Source: RGIG1993 sp964564225 (GTDB lineage Bacteria; Bacillota; Clostridia; Oscillospirales; CAG-272). Taken from it: 64,000 nt of DNA. The stretch is from positions 62,001 to 126,000 of the forward strand of contig CAZMAF010000001.1 of assembly GCA_964564225.1 (NCBI GenBank). The letters are read 5' to 3'. Below the pieces are notes generated by a model. It worked only from the letters and a program-made list of their open reading frames with translations, was not told the DNA's origin and made no database searches. Positions within the stretch are counted from its first letter, which is position 1. Each line of letters begins with the position of its first letter. Positions 33,704-42,559 of this stretch are shown piece after piece. The position numbers and the translations under genes were made by a program.

Positions 33704-33973
33704 TCAGGTTGCAGAGTCTTCCGTCGGGATGTCTTCGGTTCCCGGCGTTTCGGTTACGGTACTTGTTGTGTTGGGATATTTGATCCAATTCGACATTTCG
33801 TAATAGGTCGTATTGAAAAACTCGACGTTTAAGGGATCGGGTACGTATTCGGTACGTTCAGGTGCGGGAAGGGGATTGATTTCGATTTCGTTTGCGGGTT
33901 TGATTGAGCCGCAAGCGGTAAACAGTATCAGCAAAAGAAGGGAAAGGCTCACAAGAGAGAGTATTTTTTTCAT
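33704..33973 (-). CDS. Small lipoprotein
   Basis: 89 residues: lipoprotein signal MKKILSLVSLSLLLLILFTAC (lipobox FTAC), followed by a proline- and threonine-rich, acidic, probably disordered tail. No family is recognised. It starts ten bases after the 517-residue lipoprotein, with GGAGG before the ATG at 33973, so the two are co-transcribed and both membrane-anchored on the outer face. Confidence 0.78.
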   Translation of the reverse strand: MKKILSLVSLSLLLLILFTACGSIKPANEIEINPLPAPERTEYVPDPLNVEFFNTTYYEMSNWIKYPNTTSTVTETPGTEDIPTEDSAT

Positions 33974-33983
33974 TTCGTCCTCC

Positions 33984-35537
33984 TTATTCAACCACAGCAA
34001 TCATCTGTCGTATGGTGGCAAGCTCGACGGTGAGTGAAGCAACGGTGTATTTGACACCGTCTTTGGTGTAGTATGCTTCAAGCTTGATGGATTCGATCTC
34101 GTGATCGTATTCGATGTTATTGAGCGCCATACTCATAATGTAGCCGCGCTCGTATTGCTCACCGAAATAGCTTGCGGTCAGTTTTTCGTCATCGTTATCA
34201 ATAATTGAAGAATAAACGGTTGAGACGCTGACTTCGCAGTTGGGTAGTCCGACGACGTCGCCGTTTTCATCGTAGGCGGTAAAGACGTAAGAAATACGCG
34301 AGGCAAAACGAGTGGGAACGGCGGTAGCGAGCTGCATATTAAACTTATAAATGCCAAGCACGTTCGTCGCATCGGTCAGACGGATACGGAGTTTGCCTGT
34401 TCCGGTGGCGTTGCCTGCTTCCTCACTGAAATCGTTCCATTCGTGATATTTGGTGGGAATGTAGGTGTAGGGTGATACCGAAACGCCTTCGCGTGTCAGC
34501 ACGCAAGAGTCGAGCAATTCCGTGAAATCAAGTGTCTCTTGGGCAACCGAAGTTTCAATGGCATTGCGTGAAAAATGAAGCTCAAGGTTGAAGGAAAATC
34601 CCTGACGTGTCAGGAAATTAACGGTGTCCGAGAAGGGAATGACGGCAAGATAGCCTTCTTCCACTCCGAAATCCTTGATGGTCAGCGTTTCGGTTTCCGT
34701 GATAACGGTATCGTAGAGCGTTTGTGTTCTGACGCGGCAGAGCGAGGTGCTGACACCTTCGTATTCGCCGTTTTTTTGCGTAAAATTATAACGAATGCCA
34801 ACCGTATTGATGTTGAGGGTGGGTATGGCAAAGCAGACAAACATGTTCAGATTGCCGTTGGCATCGGGTAAAGAAGCACCGAGATAGTAGATGGAGCTGA
34901 TGTCGGCATCGTTCGTATGATTTGAGGTTTGGAATTTAATCCATTTTTGCACTTCGATCACCTCGCTTGTTTCCTGGTGGGCGAAGGGCAGGGGATTGGA
35001 TAAAATGTGTTCTTCCAGCAGATCTCTGATGACAAAGGTCTGCTTGGCGGTGTAATATTTTTCATTGCCGATAACGTAGTACGCGGCGATTTCGTAGGTG
35101 AGTCCCTCCTCGTCCGTCGGAATGCGGTCGAGCGATCTGACAAAGAGATATCCGTCTTCGATGCCGAAATCTTCGGAGGTGATAACGGTGCTGCCCTCTT
35201 CGTTTTCGATGGTGCGGTAAAGGGTATAGAGTTTGACCGTGGAGCGCGAGCTGCGTGTGCCGTCTGCATAAATGATGCAGGCTTCAAAACCTACGTAGTC
35301 AACGTGGTTAGTGGGAACTGCGCCGACAAACTGTATGGAAAAGCGGTTATCCTCGGGGTTGGAGCATCGCAGGAAAAGCGTGCCTTGCTGTATGGCTTCG
35401 GTTGTGATCTCGGGGAGAGTGCCGACCGAGAGCGCAGCACCTTCACCGTTATTGTTTGCGGCACAGCCCGTACACGCCACTGTCAAGACAATTATAAAAA
35501 CCGCAAGCGTGGTGGCGGCGATAAGTAATCGTTTCAT
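33984..35537 (-). CDS. Large lipoprotein with three tandem repeats
   Basis: 517 residues of unknown function. The N-terminus (MKRLLIAATTLAVFIIVLTVACTGCAANNN) is a lipoprotein signal with a candidate cysteine in TGC. The mature part looks like three related beta-rich units of about 140 residues. Each has a GVxY-type strand, a CRV/LYT..Y strand, a DFGxExGYL motif (SEDFGIEDGYLFV, IKDFGVEEGYLAV, ASYFGEQYERGYIM) and a closing A-Y-Y strand. Probably a surface or envelope protein. Promoter at 35609-35637. Confidence 0.78.
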   Translation of the reverse strand: MKRLLIAATTLAVFIIVLTVACTGCAANNNGEGAALSVGTLPEITTEAIQQGTLFLRCSNPEDNRFSIQFVGAVPTNHVDYVGFEACIIYADGTRSSRSTVKLYTLYRTIENEEGSTVITSEDFGIEDGYLFVRSLDRIPTDEEGLTYEIAAYYVIGNEKYYTAKQTFVIRDLLEEHILSNPLPFAHQETSEVIEVQKWIKFQTSNHTNDADISSIYYLGASLPDANGNLNMFVCFAIPTLNINTVGIRYNFTQKNGEYEGVSTSLCRVRTQTLYDTVITETETLTIKDFGVEEGYLAVIPFSDTVNFLTRQGFSFNLELHFSRNAIETSVAQETLDFTELLDSCVLTREGVSVSPYTYIPTKYHEWNDFSEEAGNATGTGKLRIRLTDATNVLGIYKFNMQLATAVPTRFASRISYVFTAYDENGDVVGLPNCEVSVSTVYSSIIDNDDEKLTASYFGEQYERGYIMSMALNNIEYDHEIESIKLEAYYTKDGVKYTVASLTVELATIRQMIAVVE

Positions 35538-35608
35538 AGAATATAAACTTCCTTTTGCAAAAGATCGTTTTCGTAAATTGTCCTTATGTTATACTGCCTG
35601 TATTGTAT

Positions 35609-35637
35609 ATTATACAGTAGTTCGCACGTATTGTCAA
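35609..35637 (-). promoter_or_regulatory. Sigma-A promoter of the lipoprotein operon
   Basis: Minus-strand TTGACA (35637-35632) and TATAAT (35614-35609) with a 17-base spacer. Confidence 0.85.
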
Positions 35638-35683
35638 GGGAATTCACAGCAAAACTGAGGCAGGGATTGTTGGTAAAAAACGG

Positions 35684-37156
35684 TTATTCAAAGGTACGGA
35701 CGGTTTGAACGGCGAGATTCCACCGCGCGACTTCTTTTGCGCGTTGATCGTCCGGCATAGAGGGACTAAAATCGGTATGCGCTTCGGAAAGCAAGGATAA
35801 GCTGTCAAAATCAAGCTTGCCGAGTGTGAATGCCGCCATATATGAAGCGCCGAGCGCCGTTGTTTCGATGTTCGTAGGGCGTGTGACGGTGATGCCGAGC
35901 AGATCGGATTCAAACTGCATCATAAATTCGCTTGCCGAAGCGCCCCCGTCTACCCGCAATATGCTGATTGGACAGCCTGATGCTTGTTCCATTGTTTTAA
36001 CAAGGTCGTATACCTGAAAGGCGATGCCTTCAAGTACGGCGCGGCATAGCTCGCCTTTGCCGACTCCGCGCGTTAAGCCGAGAAATCCGCCGCGTGCGTA
36101 CATATCCCAATGGGGAGCGCCGAGTCCCGTAAACGCCGAAACGAAGACGACGCCTTGCGTGGAGGGCGTTTTCAGGGCGAGTTCGGAGCATTCGGCAGCA
36201 GAGGAGATGATGCCGAGCGAGTCGCGTAGCCACTGTACTGAGCTTCCTGCATTAAAGACACTGCCTTCGAGGGCGTAGGTCGTTTTGCCGCTGAGTCGCC
36301 ATGCGGGCGTGGTGATGAGGTTTTTATCAAAGGTGGGCGTGTCCCCGATATTCATCAGGGTAAAACAGCCCGTGCCGTAGGTGTTTTTGACGGCGCCCTT
36401 CGTAAGACAGCGTTGACCGAATAATGCGGCGTGCTGGTCGCCGATTGCCGAGAGAATGGGTAAATTCCAGAGGCAGGCGGGTACGTCGTTATGGGGGATG
36501 ATCGTTCCGAAGTTGTAAGAAGACTCGACGACCTTCGGCAGCATTGCCATTGGAATATCAAACAGCGCGCAAAGCTCGTTGTCCCAGCGATTTTCAACGA
36601 TATTGTAGAGCATTGTGCGCGAGGCGTTGGTGACGTCGGTGACGTGATTGCCGGTCAGCCGCCAGATCAGAAAAGCGTCTACGGTACCGCAAAGCAGCTC
36701 GCCGTGTTTGGCGCGGTCACGCGCGCCCTCGACGTTGTCGAGAATCCAAGCGAGCTTGGTGGCGGAAAAATAGGCGTCGATCGGCAGTCCTGTTTTTGCT
36801 TTGATGATGTCGGCGCAGCCCTCTTTTTTCAGTTTTTCGCATAAAGGCGCTGTGCGCCGGCACTGCCAGACAATAGCGTTATAGATTGGCTCGCCGCTTG
36901 TTTTGTCCCAAACGATCACCGTTTCGCGTTGATTGGTAATGCCGATACCGTCGGGGACGATCCCTGTTTTATACATACATTCGGCGGCAGAGCGCAGAAT
37001 GCTGACGTAAAGCTCGTCTGGGGAATGCTCGACGTAGCCTGCTTCGGGATAGATCTGCGTGATGGGATAGGATGCCTGTGAGACGGTTTGAAAACCGTCG
37101 TCAAATAAAATGGCACGGGAGGAGGTCGTGCCTTGGTCAAAAACGAGAATGCTCAT
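35684..37156 (-). CDS. glpK: Glycerol kinase
   Basis: 490 residues of the FGGY kinase family, phosphorylating glycerol to glycerol-3-phosphate. It begins LVFDQGTTSSRAILFD (ATP phosphate loop) and has GITNQRETVIVWDK, the glycerol-contacting WQCRRT and AIGDQHAALFGQ, and the FGGY signature region ALEGIAFQVYDLV with RVDGGAS. No glpF or glpD is adjacent. A promoter (TTGACA 37215-37210, CATAAT 37192-37187 on the minus strand) lies in the space shared with the divergent lipase gene, which would release glycerol, so the pair may work together. Confidence 0.93.
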   Translation of the reverse strand: MSILVFDQGTTSSRAILFDDGFQTVSQASYPITQIYPEAGYVEHSPDELYVSILRSAAECMYKTGIVPDGIGITNQRETVIVWDKTSGEPIYNAIVWQCRRTAPLCEKLKKEGCADIIKAKTGLPIDAYFSATKLAWILDNVEGARDRAKHGELLCGTVDAFLIWRLTGNHVTDVTNASRTMLYNIVENRWDNELCALFDIPMAMLPKVVESSYNFGTIIPHNDVPACLWNLPILSAIGDQHAALFGQRCLTKGAVKNTYGTGCFTLMNIGDTPTFDKNLITTPAWRLSGKTTYALEGSVFNAGSSVQWLRDSLGIISSAAECSELALKTPSTQGVVFVSAFTGLGAPHWDMYARGGFLGLTRGVGKGELCRAVLEGIAFQVYDLVKTMEQASGCPISILRVDGGASASEFMMQFESDLLGITVTRPTNIETTALGASYMAAFTLGKLDFDSLSLLSEAHTDFSPSMPDDQRAKEVARWNLAVQTVRTFE

Positions 37157-37245
37157 AAACTGTCCCCTTCGGTCGTTCTTGATTATATTATGGCAGAAGG
37201 CGGTGATTTTGTCAACCGAGGCGGTGCGGTTTTTGCAAAAATCGG

Positions 37246-37273
37246 TTGCTTTTTTGAAATATTTTGGTATAAT
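37246..37273 (+). promoter_or_regulatory. Promoter of the lipase-thioesterase run
   Basis: TTGCTT 37246-37251 and TATAAT 37268-37273, 16-base spacer. Transcription would begin about 37280, which argues for the ATG at 37310 as the lipase start. Confidence 0.7.
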
Positions 37274-37309
37274 GTAAGAAAGAATATGTCAAAAAGCGAG
37301 GATGGCGGT

Positions 37310-38236
37310 ATGAACGAAACGGTAATCAGCTACGAATCCTTCCGGGAGGGTAAAACGGTACGCGCTTTTATTTACGAGGGGGAGGGCGAGCCGCGAGGTA
37401 TCATTCAGATCTTACACGGTCTTGCCGAGCATATCGGAAGATACCGCGAGTTTATCGCTTATTTTACCGCGCGCGGTTATATCGTCTGCGGCAACAATCA
37501 TCTCGGTCACGGAGAGGGGTACAGTGGCGAGGATCGCGGTTATTTTGGCGAGGAACGCGGTTGGGAAGCTCTGATGCAGGATGCCGTCACGCTTTCCGAG
37601 TATATGCTTGAACGGTATTCCTATCTGCCGATTATGTATTTTGGTCATTCGATGGGTTCGTTTTTGGCAAGAAGTATTCATCTTTCGGGGCTTTTTTGTC
37701 CCGACGGTATGATTTTAAGCGGTACCGGACAATTGCCGCCATTGCTTGTTGCTTGCGGCAGGTTGGTCGGCAAGATGCTTGTTCGCCGTCACAAGACGAA
37801 ACGTGTGGAAAGTAAGCTGATGACCGCGTTGACGGTTGGCGGCTACGGTAAAAAATTCAAGGGCGAGGATAAGAACGCATGGATATCCTCGCTGCCCGAT
37901 GAAGTAGAAGCGTACAGCGCCGATCCTCTTTGCGGCTATCCCGTAAAGCTCGGTCTTTATTGCGATATGCTTGAGGGTATCGCCTTCGTGATTGACCGGA
38001 AGGCAGTCAATCAGTCTGAGACGATCCCGATCTTTCTCGTATCGGGCGAGGATGACCCTGTCGGTGATATGGGTAAGGGTGTGAAAAAGGCGTTTCGCGC
38101 CTATGCCAAGGCGGGATTTGACGATCTTTCGATGATCCTTTATCCCGGTGTACGGCACGAGTTTTTACACGATAGTATAAAAGAAGTTGCGCTTTCTGAC
38201 ATAGAAGCCTGGCTTTCGGAGCATAGTATAGGATAA
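37310..38236 (+). CDS. Monoacylglycerol lipase-like alpha/beta hydrolase
   Basis: 308 residues of the Hydrolase_4 (lysophospholipase/monoacylglycerol lipase) family: oxyanion region IIQILHGLAEHIGRY, nucleophile elbow FGHSMGS, acid SGEDDPVGD and histidine GVRHEFLHD. No signal peptide, so intracellular. An earlier ATG at 37286 lies only about six bases from the expected transcription start; GAGG at 37298-37301 fits the ATG at 37310. Divergent from glpK; the glycerol product would feed that kinase. Confidence 0.87.
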   Translation: MNETVISYESFREGKTVRAFIYEGEGEPRGIIQILHGLAEHIGRYREFIAYFTARGYIVCGNNHLGHGEGYSGEDRGYFGEERGWEALMQDAVTLSEYMLERYSYLPIMYFGHSMGSFLARSIHLSGLFCPDGMILSGTGQLPPLLVACGRLVGKMLVRRHKTKRVESKLMTALTVGGYGKKFKGEDKNAWISSLPDEVEAYSADPLCGYPVKLGLYCDMLEGIAFVIDRKAVNQSETIPIFLVSGEDDPVGDMGKGVKKAFRAYAKAGFDDLSMILYPGVRHEFLHDSIKEVALSDIEAWLSEHSIG

Positions 38237-38251
38237 AGAAGGTAGAACACA

Positions 38252-38641
38252 ATGACGTATGAAGAGATCTGGTCGTATTTTCAAAAAGATACGTTCGCAA
38301 TGGACGTGGGTATCGTAGCCGATGAAATCGGAAAAGAGCGTGTGGTATGCTCGCTTGCCATTGAAGACCGTCACAGAAATGCTGACGGCGCGGTGATGGG
38401 CGGCGCGATCTTCACGTTGGGAGATTTCGCTTTCGCGCTTTTTGCGAACCGCCATAAAATTGCCACGGTCACGCTGTCGGCATCCATTCACTATCTCGGT
38501 GTGGCAAAGGGTAAAACGCTCATTGCGACGGTTACGCCGATCAAGGAGGGGCGTTCGGTGGTGAATGCCGAGATTATGATCACCGACGAGTTAGGGACAG
38601 CGGTTGCGCATATGGTGGCAAACGGGTTCTCTAAAGGTTAA
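38252..38641 (+). CDS. PaaI-type hotdog thioesterase
   Basis: 129 residues of the PaaI/DUF4442 hotdog family: DRHRNADGAVMGGAIFTLGDFAFALFAN contains the N/HxxGxxxGGxxxxLxD active-site region, followed by the strand ATVTLSASIHYLGVAKG. It hydrolyses acyl- or aroyl-CoA thioesters. It lies 15 bases after the lipase gene, in the same direction. Confidence 0.85.
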   Translation: MTYEEIWSYFQKDTFAMDVGIVADEIGKERVVCSLAIEDRHRNADGAVMGGAIFTLGDFAFALFANRHKIATVTLSASIHYLGVAKGKTLIATVTPIKEGRSVVNAEIMITDELGTAVAHMVANGFSKG

Positions 38642-38654
38642 AAACGAAAAAGTT

Positions 38655-39248
38655 ATGAAAATACTTCTGACAGGCTTTGAGCCTTTCGGTAAAATGGCAA
38701 CCAATGCCTCGTGGGAGGCGGTGAAGTTGGTGGCGGAACGTTTTGGCGAGAATATTTCGGTCGATAAGCTGCTTTTGCCGGTGGAATACGGCAGAGCCGC
38801 CGACGTCTGTATTGACGCGGTCGATAGGTTTTCCCCCGACTTTGTGTTTTCGGTGGGCGTGGCGGCAAGAAGGCGTGTGCTGACACCCGAATATCTTGCC
38901 ATCAACGTCAGGGATTCGTCCATGCCTGATAATGCGGGTAAGATGATGGTTAACGAGAGTATTATTGATGAAGGCGAGAGTGTTCTCTATACCAATATGC
39001 CTTATGCGGAAACGGTGACTGCAATTTTGTCGGCAGGCGTACCTGCCGAGGCATCCTTTGATGCGGGTACTTTTGTTTGTAACGATCTCTTTTATCGTGT
39101 GTTGTACCATATATACCATACAGATCGAAGCGTTTACGGCGGATTTTTACACGTTCCGCCTGAAAGTGTGATTGACAGTAAGGCGGTAGCCCGAGCGATT
39201 GAGGCGGTCCTTCTGATGATGGCAGATCGGGGTATGCTTGGCAAGTAA
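38655..39248 (+). CDS. pcp: Pyroglutamyl-peptidase I
   Basis: 197 residues, C15 cysteine peptidase. TGFEPFGK at the start, the Glu region NVRDSSMPDNAGK, the catalytic cysteine in DAGTFVCNDLFYRVLYH and the histidine in GFLHVPPE are all present. It removes N-terminal pyroglutamate from peptides in the cytosol. The ATG at 38655 begins the conserved fold; the open frame upstream is a shadow of the thioesterase. Confidence 0.93.
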   Translation: MKILLTGFEPFGKMATNASWEAVKLVAERFGENISVDKLLLPVEYGRAADVCIDAVDRFSPDFVFSVGVAARRRVLTPEYLAINVRDSSMPDNAGKMMVNESIIDEGESVLYTNMPYAETVTAILSAGVPAEASFDAGTFVCNDLFYRVLYHIYHTDRSVYGGFLHVPPESVIDSKAVARAIEAVLLMMADRGMLGK

Positions 39249-39257
39249 AGGAGCTTT

Positions 39258-39716
39258 ATGCAGGCAAAAACGGTTAGACAGTCGCGTACCGAGCAGGTGC
39301 AGATTTTGTCGCAGAATACGCTTAACGGCTACAGACGGTTGTTTGGCGGCAGACTGATGGAGTGGATCGACGTCGTTGCCGCTGTGACGGCAAGACGGCA
39401 TTCGGGGAAAAACGTTACGACGGCGGCGATCGACTCGCTGGAATTCAGGAGGGCTGCGTATGCCAACGATACCCTTGTTCTGACAGGGGAGATCAGCTAC
39501 GTCGGCAAAACGTCGATGGAAGTGACGGTTAAAACCTACGTTGAGGCGTTATGCGGTACAAGAGAGCTGATCAATCAGGCGTACGTTATTATGGTAGCTC
39601 TCGACGAGGATGAGAGACCGACGCCCGTGCCGCCGATTCTTCCGGAAACTGACTCGGAACGGGGAATGCTCGACGAGGGCAAACGCCGCGCTGAGAGGCG
39701 GCGTGGAAAAGAATAA
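39258..39716 (+). CDS. Acyl-CoA thioesterase (YciA/BACH-like hotdog)
   Basis: 152 residues with the hotdog pattern NTLNGYRRLFGGRLMEWIDVVAAVTARRHSG (active-site N-x-x-G-x-x-F-G-G) and TTAAIDSLEFRRAAYANDTLVL. It hydrolyses acyl-CoA. The C-terminal tail is basic (KRRAERRRGKE). AAAGGAG precedes the start, nine bases after pcp, so it belongs to the same transcription unit. Confidence 0.88.
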   Translation: MQAKTVRQSRTEQVQILSQNTLNGYRRLFGGRLMEWIDVVAAVTARRHSGKNVTTAAIDSLEFRRAAYANDTLVLTGEISYVGKTSMEVTVKTYVEALCGTRELINQAYVIMVALDEDERPTPVPPILPETDSERGMLDEGKRRAERRRGKE

Positions 39717-39792
39717 GACGGTATGGCGATCGGCATGCAGGTGAGTGTGCTATGACCGGATCGGATATACGGAGTAAGGACGGTAGAAAGCT

Positions 39793-40314
39793 TTGAAAAA
39801 GGAAAAGGTTGATCTTGTGCGGTTGCACGAGATGGAAAAAAGGATCGGATGTGTGTTTTGTGACGACGGCGTATTTGCTGAAATGAGTCTTGATCTGAAG
39901 GATTATACGACGAGGACGGCGCCGATTGACGGGATTGTTTACGGACTGTACGTCGGCAACGCTGAAAAGCTGAGAGATCGGGTGGCTCTTGTAAACGAAA
40001 AGTGGTGCCGTTATTTTCGGGAAGGCACTCGTGTGTTTTGCGGATATGCCAAAGGGGATATCGTGTCCTTTTGCATTGTTGAGAGCGATGCGGACTGTAT
40101 TCTTTCAAATCCCGCCGTCAGGGTGGGCAGTATTGGCTGTGTGGGGACGTTGCCCGAGTATAGGGGCAGAGGGATCGGACTTCGTATGGTCGATCTTGCG
40201 ACGCTTTGGCTGAAGGATGAGCGCTGTGATAAAGCGTACGTTTCGTATACCCATCTTGATTTTTGGTACGAGCGGCTTGGCTACGTGACCTTTGCCAGAT
40301 TTTCTCTTGTATAA
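39793..40314 (+). CDS. GNAT N-acetyltransferase
   Basis: About 173 residues; the acetyl-CoA loop GTLPEYRGRGIGLRMVDLATLWL and the C-terminal AYVSYTHLDFWYERLGYVTFARFSLV identify the GNAT fold. Substrate unknown. The start is uncertain: a TTG at 39793 is used here, with a TTG at 39809 after AAGGAAAAGG and an ATG at 39832 as alternatives. Confidence 0.82.
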   Translation: MKKEKVDLVRLHEMEKRIGCVFCDDGVFAEMSLDLKDYTTRTAPIDGIVYGLYVGNAEKLRDRVALVNEKWCRYFREGTRVFCGYAKGDIVSFCIVESDADCILSNPAVRVGSIGCVGTLPEYRGRGIGLRMVDLATLWLKDERCDKAYVSYTHLDFWYERLGYVTFARFSLV

Positions 40315-40330
40315 ACGGGATCAGATTATT

Positions 40331-40366
40331 AAAACGCCTTCTGACCATTGTGTCGGAAGGCGTTTT
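40331..40366. terminator. Bidirectional intrinsic terminator
   Basis: AAAACGCCTTC (40331-40341) and GAAGGCGTTTT (40356-40366) between convergent genes. Confidence 0.85.
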
Positions 40367-40370
40367 AAAT

Positions 40371-41069
40371 TTATTTTCCTGTTTTCGCGCGTTCGATGCC
40401 GCGGGTAAGGTTGTGAACAAAGCGTTCCATATCGTAGCTTGCGACCATGCAGTCGGCAACGAGAGCGGGCGATTCGTCCCGGTTGCGTATGATAACGGCA
40501 ACGGTGGGAATGGTATGCTCAATGCCGTCGATGCAGGTTTGTTTGCGCGTTTCGTTGAGAATGGTGGCATCTTTAAGGGTTACCATAGGAATAACCTTGG
40601 CGAAAATCTCAATTTTATCTTCGATGAGCGAGTATTTGCCCCGCCATACGCGCAGATTTACGCCTTCGATGAGTATATAGGTGACGACGTATACCGTTGA
40701 GAAAACACGTCCGTTGCGGTTTTTGCGCAAAGTGAGGCTTTCGTCCATACGGTCATAGCCTTCAAAAACGAAGAAAAGATCGGGATTCTGTTCGGGGTGG
40801 TTAAAGAAAGCAAGCGCTTCTTCCCGGGCTTTTTTGCGAATGACGTCGATCTGTCCCTTCAAGTGCTTTTCCGAGGTGAACATGTTGACGGCAAGGACGA
40901 GAATAATGACACCGGGAAGGGCAAAGGGAAGCGCCATAGGTACGAAGCCGTTTGTCATTATTAAAACGATAGCGGCAATAGCAAAGAAGGGATATGAAAA
41001 ATAAGATATGAACGTCCAGCGTTTTGTGCGCTTGTGATCGAAAAATAAAAGATTTTGCTTGTAATCCAT
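40371..41069 (-). CDS. Two-helix membrane protein of unknown function
   Basis: 232 residues. Two adjacent membrane helices (about 20-65: FISYFSYPFFAIAAIVLIM and ALPFALPGVIILVLAVNMF) are followed by a soluble alpha/beta domain (GYDRMDESLTLRKNRNGRVF, WRGKYSLIEDKIEIFAKV). No family recognised; the topology resembles PH-domain-like or YcxB-type proteins. CGAGGC before the ATG at 41069 sets the start. Divergent from the AAA-CYTH gene. Confidence 0.7.
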   Translation of the reverse strand: MDYKQNLLFFDHKRTKRWTFISYFSYPFFAIAAIVLIMTNGFVPMALPFALPGVIILVLAVNMFTSEKHLKGQIDVIRKKAREEALAFFNHPEQNPDLFFVFEGYDRMDESLTLRKNRNGRVFSTVYVVTYILIEGVNLRVWRGKYSLIEDKIEIFAKVIPMVTLKDATILNETRKQTCIDGIEHTIPTVAVIIRNRDESPALVADCMVASYDMERFVHNLTRGIERAKTGK

Positions 41070-41179
41070 AATAGCCTCGTTTCGTGATATCGTCATTTAA
41101 AACCGTTATAGTATAGCATAGAATTTGATACAGTTCAATAGATTTCTGTGGCTTTTTTGTGTTCTTTTTGTAAAATATC

Positions 41180-41208
41180 TTGCAAAAGAAATGAAGTGGT
41201 GTTATAAT
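41180..41208 (+). promoter_or_regulatory. Promoter of the AAA-CYTH gene
   Basis: TTGCAA 41180-41185 and TATAAT 41203-41208 with a 17-base spacer. Confidence 0.75.
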
Positions 41209-41243
41209 AATTACGATTATAGAAGTCATGGAGGTATCGGGCG

Positions 41244-42326
41244 ATGCAGCTTCATAAAATCGTAATTACAGGCGGTCCTTGCGGCGGTAAAAGTACCGCG
41301 AAGGGTTACGTGAAAGACTATTTTGAGGCGAGAGGGTATACCGTTCTGTTTGTTCCCGAAACGGCGACTGAACTGATTACGGGGGGCGTTGCTCCTTGGA
41401 CTTGCGGAAAGAACGTTGATCATCAGAAATGTCAGATGCGTCTTCAGCTTTGTAAGGAGGAGGTGTTTGAATATGCCGCCTCGACGATGAAAGCAGACAA
41501 GATGCTGATTGTCTGTGACCGCGGCGTGATTGATAATTGCGCGTATATGAATGAGGCGGAATTTAAAGAAACGCTTGCCTATGTCGGTAAGACTGCCGTA
41601 GAGCTGCGTGACGGTTATGATGCGGTATTTCACCTCGTAACTGCTGCCGACGGCGCGGAACGTTTTTATACGACCGAGAACAATGCCGCGCGCACCGAAA
41701 CCATTGCGGAGGCGATCGCGCTTGACCGCCGTCTGATTGCCGCTTGGACAGGGCATCCTCATCTTCGCATTATTGATAACAGCAGTGATTTTAAGGGCAA
41801 AATGTTGCGCCTTCTGGAAGAAATTTCAAGCTTTCTCGGTGAGGGTGAGCATTACGAGATTGAACGTAAGTTTCTGATCGAGCGCCCCGATCTTGCTTTT
41901 CTTGAAAAGGAGCCTTGCTGTCGCCGTGTTGATATCGTGCAGACATACCTGAAGGGCGAGGAGGGCGAGGAGGTACGTGTCCGTCAGCGCGGTGAGTATG
42001 GAAGCTATACCTATTTTAAGACGGTCAAACGCGGTGTCGGTGTCAAACGCACCGAGGATGAAGAACGTATCTGTGAGGAAATGTATTTTGCACTTTTGAA
42101 AAATGCTGATCCCGATTATCGCCCGATCCGTAAAACGCGCTATCTGTACGTTTATGACGGACAGTATTTTGAGATCGATGTTTATCCCTTTATGACCGAC
42201 CGTGCGATCGTCGAGATTGAGCTTTGCCGTGAGGATATGGCGGTAAGGCTTCCCGATGCCTTTCATCTCATCCGCGAGGTGACCGATGATCCCTTCTATA
42301 AAAATCGCGCGCTTGCCAGACGGTGA
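41244..42326 (+). CDS. AAA_28 ATPase fused to a CYTH (triphosphate tunnel) domain
   Basis: 360 residues. Residues 1-190 form a P-loop kinase-like AAA_28 domain with GGPCGGKSTAKGY, LFVPETATELI and VCDRGVIDN. Residues about 200-355 are a CYTH domain starting with EIERKFLI (the ExExK signature) and containing EVRVRQRG, YFKTVKRG and FEIDVYPF. CYTH domains hydrolyse triphosphates inside a tunnel using metal ions. The fused architecture is known in bacteria and eukaryotes, but its substrate here is unknown. GGAGG precedes the start. Confidence 0.85.
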   Translation: MQLHKIVITGGPCGGKSTAKGYVKDYFEARGYTVLFVPETATELITGGVAPWTCGKNVDHQKCQMRLQLCKEEVFEYAASTMKADKMLIVCDRGVIDNCAYMNEAEFKETLAYVGKTAVELRDGYDAVFHLVTAADGAERFYTTENNAARTETIAEAIALDRRLIAAWTGHPHLRIIDNSSDFKGKMLRLLEEISSFLGEGEHYEIERKFLIERPDLAFLEKEPCCRRVDIVQTYLKGEEGEEVRVRQRGEYGSYTYFKTVKRGVGVKRTEDEERICEEMYFALLKNADPDYRPIRKTRYLYVYDGQYFEIDVYPFMTDRAIVEIELCREDMAVRLPDAFHLIREVTDDPFYKNRALARR

Positions 42327-42375
42327 GCGGTTGAAAACCGCGGGCTTGTTCATAAAAAGTTTATAATTTACCCCC

Positions 42376-42404
42376 TTGCAATATAGCGAAAGATGTGCTA
42401 TAAT
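42376..42404 (+). promoter_or_regulatory. Promoter of tRNA-Ser
   Basis: TTGCAA 42376-42381 and TATAAT 42399-42404 (extended TGC), 17-base spacer, 23 bases before the tRNA. Confidence 0.8.
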
Positions 42405-42427
42405 GCCCTATGCGACTGAATGAATAC

Positions 42428-42519
42428 GGAGATGTACTCAAGAGGCCGAAGAGGCGCCCCTGCTAAGGGTGTAGGTCGGTAATACCGGCGCGAGAGTTCA
42501 AATCTCTCCATCTCCGCCA
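42428..42519 (+). tRNA. tRNA-Ser (GCT)
   Basis: A class II tRNA with a long variable arm. Acceptor GGAGATG pairs with CATCTCC (ending 42515); discriminator G and an encoded CCA (42517-42519). The anticodon loop CTGCTAA (42460-42466) gives anticodon GCT, reading AGC/AGT. T-arm GAGAGTTCAAATCTCTC. Confidence 0.95.
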
Positions 42520-42557
42520 AAAATCGACAAGTTTCGACAGAAGCTTGTCGATTTTTA
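42520..42557 (+). terminator. Terminator of tRNA-Ser
   Basis: AAAATCGACAAG and CTTGTCGATTTT with a T run directly after the CCA. Confidence 0.8.
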
Positions 42558-42559
42558 CT

